This document shows positions 58,249 through 64,000 of a stretch of 64,000 nt of DNA, piece after piece. The notes under the pieces were generated by a model. The model ran no database searches. It was not told the origin of the DNA and saw nothing but the letters and a program-made list of their open reading frames with translations. The stretch comes from Kappaphycus alvarezii (lineage: Eukaryota; Rhodophyta; Florideophyceae; Gigartinales; Solieriaceae), in assembly GCA_002205965.3 (NCBI GenBank), contig NADL03000740.1, forward strand, positions 558,001 to 622,000, written 5' to 3'. The translations under genes and the position numbers were made by a program. Each line of letters begins with the position of its first letter. Positions within the stretch are counted from its first letter, which is position 1.

Positions 58249-58400
58249 TACTGTACTGTACTGTACTGTACTGTGTGCACCGTACAGTGGTGGTGTGGTG
58301 ACATTAAATAAATTTATTTCTTCTCTCCTGACTAAAGCCGCATAGGTGGTGGTAATCTTTATGAGTTGTACAGTACAGTACAGTACAGTACAGTACAGTA
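58249..58400. repeat. Facing (TACTG)5 and (TACAG)6 arrays
   Basis: TACTG units run from 58249 to 58273 and TACAG units from 58368 to 58400. The second array is the reverse complement of the first, so the two can pair over about 25 bases around a 95-base spacer. They stand directly upstream of the CDK start codon, between divergent genes. Confidence 0.85.
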
Positions 58401-58663
58401 TGCAATTGCATGTACTTCAATGTGCCGCAGGTGAATACTGTAAATCGAAATTGAAGCCCGCTGCATGCCAAAGAAATGACATTACTTTCCAAATATTAAA
58501 TTACCCAATTTTTTCCTTGCATGCCAAGTGCAAGGAGTTGGCAGAAAAAAAATCAAATGAAATTCTATCCAATTAAATTTCACTGCGCCAACGGCTCGAC
58601 ATTAGTCGAGTCGGCCATCCCGACAATAGAGCAATACAGTACAGTACTTATTTTGAGGGTACA

Positions 58664-58743
58664 GAACTTCGCTATACAGGTATACACGTACTTTACAGGT
58701 ATACACGTACTTTACTGTAGAGTACGTGTATATAGCGAAGTTC
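58664..58743. repeat. Long hairpin containing a 19-bp tandem duplication
   Basis: GAACTTCGCTATA at 58664-58676 pairs with 58731-58743, and TATACACGTACT within the left arm pairs with 58721-58732. The left arm carries the 19-base unit acaggtatacacgtacttt twice (58676-58694 and 58695-58713). Confidence 0.8.
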
Positions 58744-59540
58744 AGTAGAGTACAATATGTACTGTATACTGTAATGTACGGTACAGTTGCAAGAGATGAC
58801 TAGGGAGGGTGTTCGCATCATAGAGATGAGACGAGCACGGTAGCGTCCAGTATACTGTACCCCTAATGTCTGGCCTCATGCGATGTTGGCCATTGGGACG
58901 GGGCTTCGTAATCGGTGTCGGGCAGCCTTTGCAAGTCGTCGTACAGTACTGACGGATACAGTTCTGTAAGCACGAAGAATTCAATTCTTACAGTAGGCTA
59001 CTGTAATTTGTTTTTTTTTGTCCGGGAAGAATAATGTAATTTTTTTCAATTATTTTTAGTTATTATCTGTATCAAATATTGAAAATCTAGCTGCTTAAGA
59101 ACCAGAAACCTGGCCTTGAGAAAACATGTTGCGTTTCTCACCGTTCTGCATATTATAATATCGACTGTCCATACGAACTTCACCAGCAGGCGTCTCCAAC
59201 CAGTTAGCGTTTTAACTTATCTAAGAGTTTCATTTGCGGTTGGACATCGTGTTCAGTGTCATTGCGAGGTCTTGGAGGGGTTATCGAAAATCGAACGGGA
59301 GGAAATATTACAACCTCACGTGAAAGAGCGTAATCGTGTGCCCGCCGCGAAAGCTGTTGCGTAAGATTGTTGAGCAAACCAGCTCAGTTCACCAAAATCC
59401 ACTCACTCACAGGAAGGCGAAATCGCTATGCGGATCGGTCACTTAACATTGCAAGTCGCGGCCTGATCTCCGAAGCGTCCGCTCCTTTTCATCTAAAGCA
59501 GAGACAACTCGCAATATATTGTCTGGAATTCCGGAGAAGC
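58744..59540. other. Intergenic DNA between the CDK and NDUFS4 genes
   Basis: Scattered TACAG/TACTG motifs lie up to about 58945, followed by AT-rich DNA. The frame 59116-59364 (82 codons, plus) starts with a hydrophobic segment (HVAFLTVLHIIISTV) but has no further motif; I do not call it. The NDUFS4 promoter must lie here. Confidence 0.4.
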
Positions 59541-60109
59541 ATGCGGTTCGAAACGTTCGTATTTTCAAACCGACTAAGTAAGTTTTGTAAAGTAACGGGC
59601 ACAGCAAGCACGATTGAATCGACAGGGAGACTAACAAAGGTGTGCCTCATGTATCAGAGTCGCGACTCAGCAAGGACGTGGAAGCCTCACACAGATGTGG
59701 AAAATGCAGTTTGAGAAGCTAGAAGGGGGCGACCGGTGGACAAACCCTCTAATGGTACGTCGTAACGGGCATTTACACCTCTTATTCCTGATCTCGATGC
59801 TTGGAGGGAAGGGCTGCACACAACTATATCATTGACTAACGTGGTTGGGAAATTTGGTGTCAACTTTTTTGTGAACGCATTTCTGCACAGGGTTGGACTA
59901 GCACCGGAGATCCGCTTTCGAACATGGGAATGTCATTTCCAAGCAAAGAGGCGGCCATTTCGTATGCTGAACGGAATGGTTATGAGTTCAAAGTAATCGA
60001 GCCAGAAGAAGAGAAGCAGAATGTGCGCCCGATTTTGCCGTTTAAGAGAGCAATGGTGCATCACTGGCGTCACGAGGCCCCAGTTTACTCTGGAGATTCT
60101 GCAAAATAG
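59541..60109 (+). CDS. NDUFS4: NADH:ubiquinone oxidoreductase subunit NDUFS4, one intron
   Basis: Exon 2 (59891-60109) reads [40 protein letters not shown], the core of the ETC_C1_NDUFS4 family. Exon 1 ends [29 protein letters not shown] at 59754, which joins in phase to give the family signature NPLMGW. The intron 59755-59890 starts GTACGT and ends TGCACAG. The N-terminal part of exon 1 (from ATG at 59541, [15 protein letters not shown]) looks like a mitochondrial presequence, and KVCLMYQSR fits the strand that precedes QQG, but a frame change is needed near 59672. The protein is an accessory subunit of respiratory complex I in the mitochondrial matrix arm. The C-terminal tail is longer than in animals. 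Confidence 0.85.
59755..59890 (+). other. Spliceosomal intron of NDUFS4
   Basis: It is 136 bases, GT-AG, phase 0, inferred from the exact continuity of the NPLM|GWTS signature across it. The donor is GTACGT and the acceptor is TTTCTGCACAG. This is the only intron I could support in the window. Confidence 0.85.
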
Positions 60110-61003
60110 ATTTCATGAGTTGAGGCACAAGAGATATTCTCGACGTCGTGTCTTACATCTGTAAGGTAATGGAGAAGGGAGTGGGAGAGAGTTGCTGACG
60201 TATAAACGAAAATGTAGTAAACTTAATCCCCCGTCTTTGGAACCAGTTAGAAGGCTGAGAGGTCGGGTGTCGGCTGGTAAGAATCATATTTAATCAGGCA
60301 TCAGCCTTTGGTTCGAAAACGCGAGTAGCCTGTTGTTCGCTCGAGCCGCAAGAGCGGCATGAAGTCGCAGTGAGCGACATGAAGTCGCAGTGGGACAATG
60401 GCTTGCTGCTTAGTTGCCATCCACCGTGGCCATTTTTGCGCAGGGTTCAGATTTGAAAACATACGCCGCACGGAACATTAGCCGAATCCTTGAACAGTGA
60501 ATAATAAAGTCGTGTTATCACCATGCAGTCAGCAAGGAAAAACCCCCAGGCGTGGCCGAGTAGTAGGATGGGGAAGGAGGCGGGGCGCAGGGTGGCGATC
60601 CCCCGGTCATTCTTGTGATTGCCAAGGTTAGCATTTTTGATCGCCAATAGTATCAAAGCAGATATCAATCGCAGAGTTGGCAGAATTGAGGGGAAGGAGG
60701 GGAGAAGAAAAAGGTGGCTCGGCGAGTGAAACAGGTCGTGTAAAGGGTACAGGGGAAGGAAGGGCCGTATGCAGGCAGTTTAATTCGGGCGCTGGCAAAT
60801 AGAATCGATGGGTAGTGCTGTGAATTTTGCACCACTTTAGGCTGTTGTGAATTATGCTGCGTGAGAGGAAATGTGAAGTCATTGGCAGGCACAGCCGTGA
60901 TCGGTTTCTTGGTCAATGTTGCTCACGCACGGGTGGATGACGACTTGTTCCAGCGTTTCTGCATTTCCTGAAGGTTTGAGAGAAAACGCCGAAGTGGGGT
61001 ATA
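60110..61003. other. Intergenic DNA with a 20-bp tandem repeat
   Basis: A 20-base unit (gcggcatgaagtcgcagtga / gcgacatgaagtcgcagtgg) is repeated in tandem at 60354-60393 with two differences. Overlapping minus-strand frames at 60447-60916 have no motif. Confidence 0.5.
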
Positions 61004-61445
61004 ATGCAATTGACAGATCCTGCTTCAAAAACTAATATCTTTCAAGGTAATGAGTCCTTGGCGGATACAGCGTCGCCTAAGCAACAAACGATCATAGTGA
61101 GGCCTGTCCCCTGGTGTTCCCCGAATGACAGTCCTTACCTGAGGTATGGGACAGAGGTAGTTTGGGCAACGCTGACCAAATCAAAAACACCGAATTTAGG
61201 GAATTCAGTTTTGTGAGCTTTGTTCAAAGATTTGAATGCGGTGGGTGAGACGGCGTCGAAAATGGCCGAAAAGTATTGGATGCGGTGGAAGGGTGTAATC
61301 GGATAGTGGCGCCACTGTGGGGCAAGTAACTAGACTTGAGGCCGATTTACTAGAGCGCGATTCCCTTATCATTGATCAAATTTGGCTATTTGAGGTAAGC
61401 AAGTTTCTCGGAAAGCTAAGACGGGGTCTGGATGAAGGAAGTTAA
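61004..61445 (+). pseudogene. Unrecognised gene-like stretch with shifted frames
   Basis: The frame 61004-61216 ends RYGTEVVWATLTKSKTPNLGNSVL at a TGA. In the same frame, past that stop, ALFKDLNAVGETASKMAEKYWMRWKGVIG continues, and in another frame VGQVTRLEADLLERDSLIIDQIWLFEVSKFLGKLRRGLDEG follows up to 61445. The composition is protein-like (amphipathic, charged helices) and the pieces lie in order, but I do not recognise the family. It may be a degraded transposon accessory gene or a gene with sequencing errors. Confidence 0.3.
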
Positions 61446-62105
61446 GAGGGGAACCGAGGATTCTGAAGTGGTAGAACCACAGTCGTAAACATGTGGATTC
61501 ATATGCAAACATTGAGTGCGAGTTGGAACATCCGCGTCGGTTTATAGGCGGAAAAAAAAGGTTGACTATTAATCACTTTTGGATCTTTGGCGAGGCATAA
61601 CTTCGGACGGGGGGAACAGGCACTTTAAATATTTAATAGGGCCTGCTGCGGTAAACAGACACAACCCGGCAAGGGCCTGACTATCGATATTTTGGCTGCG
61701 CTTGTGTGTACTGTACAGTACTTGTGGGTGGTGCCACCCTCTGAGCTTTTGTACTGTACTGTATGGCCCAAAATTGCATGCAGTTATTTAGTATCTAGAC
61801 TATTTTTATTTGTTTTTCTTTTGTTTTGTACTGAGTTGCTTGTCCGCCGCCGGCCGACTAACTCCCGCTGTCGCATTTAACCGCCACTGCCTTGACGAAT
61901 TTACGCTGAACGGAGGGAGGTACGAGAAAATAAATTGAAGCTGCAGTTAACGACTATTTCTAACTGCTTCGCCGGGTCGCCTACCTAGCCTTTCAATAAA
62001 CCACAAATTCTTCCCTACACCAACCCGCAGTACTTAGCCACGAAGCGGATTGTCCCTCTTGCGTTGTACTGTCGCACAGTTTTGCCATTTGCACGACACT
62101 GACCA
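61446..62105. other. Unassigned DNA with TACTG motifs
   Basis: gtactgtacagtac lies at 61709-61722 and tgtactgtactgta at about 61749-61762. No coding motif is visible. Confidence 0.45.
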
Positions 62106-62306
62106 ATGCCTACTCCAGCAAACGGGAAGGAAGAAAATTACCCCATTCAAATTTCGGCAAGCCGAGAAATTTACGGATTGAAGAACTCCCGTTGTAAGAG
62201 ATGTGCGTACAGAAAGCGACGACAACAGCGACGACTTCTCGAAGTGAGCGATCTTGAGAAACACCAGTACCCTTCCCCAATGGTTCAATTTGGGACAGAA
62301 AGTTAA
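62106..62306 (+). CDS. Small basic open frame, unknown
   Basis: This 66-codon frame with an ATG start has a basic centre, REIYGLKNSRCKRCAYRKRRQQRRLLEVSDLEK. It stands 147 bases upstream of the pogo-like transposase on the same strand and could be an upstream exon or an accessory peptide of that element. There is no family match. Confidence 0.2.
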   Translation: MPTPANGKEENYPIQISASREIYGLKNSRCKRCAYRKRRQQRRLLEVSDLEKHQYPSPMVQFGTES

Positions 62307-62452
62307 TTTAGGACAGTTTCGCTCCAAAAACAAAGAAGTGAAACACTTCTATTGCTGAACAGAACCTGGTCATCTTTTGTTTCTCTGTTCTTCCTATCCA
62401 CTGGGACTATTTTGGAGCTCGAATAGCTCAATAAAAACCCAGGGGTCCCAAA

Positions 62453-63990
62453 ATGCCCGAATCAATGCGCCGTCAGACGAGAAACCAAAAACTCAGAACG
62501 AAGAAGCGCGACGAACGCAGCAAAGGTCGAAGCGAAGCTGTTAAACTAATCAAGAAAGAGCGCTTTTCCGTTCGTCACATCTCGAATATGACGGGAGTCC
62601 CGAAAACCGTAGTCGGTGCTTTGAAGAAACTCCTGCTCTCAAAAGACCAGGCCGCCTTAGACCAATATTAGAAAAAATTCCCGCTGGTCGAAACAGTACT
62701 AACCAAAGATGAAGAAAAATTATCGTAAGCAGTTAAGGAGGCAGCGTCAAGAGTTTCGCAATTGGTGTGGATGGCGTGAAAGATATGATGTCCCGTATTG
62801 CTGCAGATGTCGCGTTGGGTGGAGAAATGGGGTTCCTCCGATGATGCAGTGAGGGCCTTTCGTTCTAGAAAGAGATATACCTACAGAAAAACGGAGAGCA
62901 AAGAGCAAGCGAAACTATGATCTGAGAACTTTCCACACGTCAACAGATTCTTCGAAATATTAAAAATCTTTCGGACAAGCATGAAGGACTCTTACGCAAT
63001 CCTCATCGTATCATTAATATGATGAAACGAATGTTGACGCCACATATGGAAAACGACGCAAAGCTTTCACTGCAGCAGACTCCCCCATGGCGGATTCGTG
63101 GGAGAGACGACGTGTTACGGTAATAGCCAACACATAACTTCTCGTGGTTGCAACTGCTCAGGACTTATTGATCCTCCTTTCTTTATCATAGAAGCTAAGC
63201 GCATGAACGAGCGCTGGTGGTCCCAATAACAGGTCTTTCGGCGATGAGGTTTCAGGATTTGTGCCAAGTACACGAGCCAAACTGGCTTCCTAGCGGAACC
63301 GATTATTAAGTGTTCAGCAAATGGCTCGATGGAGAAGCCAATTTTGGTTGCAGCAGTGAAAAATGAACAACTTTGTCCGCCGGTTCGTGAAAGCGAAACA
63401 TACCTTTTTGCTTGGATGGGCATTCCTCACGGAAGGGTATTGAACGGGTGGAAGAGTGCATCAGCAGTGGACGTGAAGCTGTGATACAGGCTGCTGACAC
63501 ATCTCACTTCTTACAACCATGTGACTAGACGACAACCAAAAATTCAAGCAAGGAATGCGGGAGATTTGTGACGCTTTTCGTCGTTTCGGAACCTTGACAC
63601 ACGCCAAGTAAATTTCAATCTTGTATCGCCATCCATACCTACGAAACCATTACTTTAGCCCACATTACAAACTCTTTCAAAGTGACTGGTGTGTTTCCAT
63701 TTCGGGCGGACTTTGCCGAAAGATTCAAGAGATCGCAAGATGGTTGAAAGGACAGGGCAGAGGGGAGAGGAAAAAACTAGATGCCGCGGTGCCTATCTCG
63801 CCAATAGATTCGGTACGTCAGCGACGCAGTGATAGTGACACTTTGGAGGAAGCAAGAAAGCTTTTCAACGGCACTTTGCTCCCTTGCAAACGATGCAGCA
63901 ACTCAGCATCCTCCTCAAGAACTCAGAGACCTTCAACTCGATTTGGGTGGGCGTTACACCCTTCCTCTGCTGCTACAGCCCGAAGCGCGA
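62453..63990 (+). pseudogene. Pogo-like transposase (DDE_1, CENP-B-type helix-turn-helix), frames broken
   Basis: The first frame (62453-62671) is basic and ends in a helix-turn-helix, VKLIKKERFSVRHISNMTGVPKTVV. Further frames give GVDGVKDMMSRIAADVALGG, NPHRIINM, then DETNVDATYGKRRKAF with the first catalytic D at 63021-63023, VTVIAN, GLIDPPFFIIEAKRMNERWW, SANGSMEKPI, CLDGHSSRKGIERVEEC with the second D at 63415-63417, and ADTSHFLQPCD with the third D at 63523-63525, followed by ITNSFKVTGVFPF near 63665-63710 and a charged tail to the window end. This is the full order of pogo/jerky DDE_1 transposases. At least four frame changes occur; the one before DET is a single missing G. I did not see terminal inverted repeats; the right end may lie outside the window. 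Confidence 0.8.
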
Positions 63991-64000
63991 ACGGGAAGGT

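Noticed and set aside
58249..58400. CRISPR-like array
   Set aside because: The repeated unit is only five bases, without spacers, and the host is eukaryotic; this is a microsatellite in two orientations.

Overview
The window looks like a repeat-dominated stretch of nuclear DNA from a photosynthetic eukaryote, most plausibly a red alga. Three things support this: a fibrillin/PAP (plastid lipid-associated) gene, an NDUFS4 gene with one spliceosomal-type intron, and a copia-type retrotransposon that resembles the GalEa group, which is known from red algae among other hosts. The species is not identified; I inferred lineage from gene content only. There is no bacterial or organellar gene organisation.

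Layout. 1-6 kb: unassigned DNA, two strong hairpins, a short conserved peptide remnant and a broken DUF7869-type gene. 6-8.2 kb: the 3' part of a non-LTR element carrying a CCHC knuckle and a restriction-like endonuclease, with an inverted copy of its 3' end on the left. 9.8-13.1 kb: a decayed Ty3/gypsy chromovirus on the minus strand. 13.6-14.1 kb: a small MITE with palindromic ends. 14-19 kb: mostly unassigned. 19-22.9 kb: a decayed copia-type element. 23-38 kb: an AT-rich gene desert with pyrimidine-rich tracts, one more peptide remnant and one more endonuclease-LINE fragment. 38.6-43.85 kb: a nearly complete Ty3/gypsy element with two LTRs and a perfect 5-bp target duplication. 46.45-48.36 kb: a Tc1/mariner relic split by a solo-LTR-like insertion. 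48.5-51.4 kb: a two-gene PIF/Harbinger transposon.

The right end, 51.8-60.1 kb, is a small gene island: fibrillin (+), an RNase MRP subunit RMP1-like gene (+), a transcriptional CDK of the CDK12/CDKC type (-) and NDUFS4 (+), with LINE fragments and pentanucleotide (TACAG)n/(TACTG)n arrays between them. 62.4-64 kb holds a pogo-like DDE_1 transposase.

The island genes act in unrelated processes (plastid lipid bodies, rRNA processing, Pol II phosphorylation, respiratory complex I), so they are neighbours and not a pathway. All six frame changes I could trace in fibrillin, RMP1 and CDK are in the minus-one sense, and several sit at short homopolymers. That points to assembly undercalls as strongly as to pseudogenes. 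I did not find a convincing new defence or metabolic system. The most open items are the twice-occurring terminal peptide, the MITE with palindromic ends and the endonuclease-LINE family with a shared 3' end.
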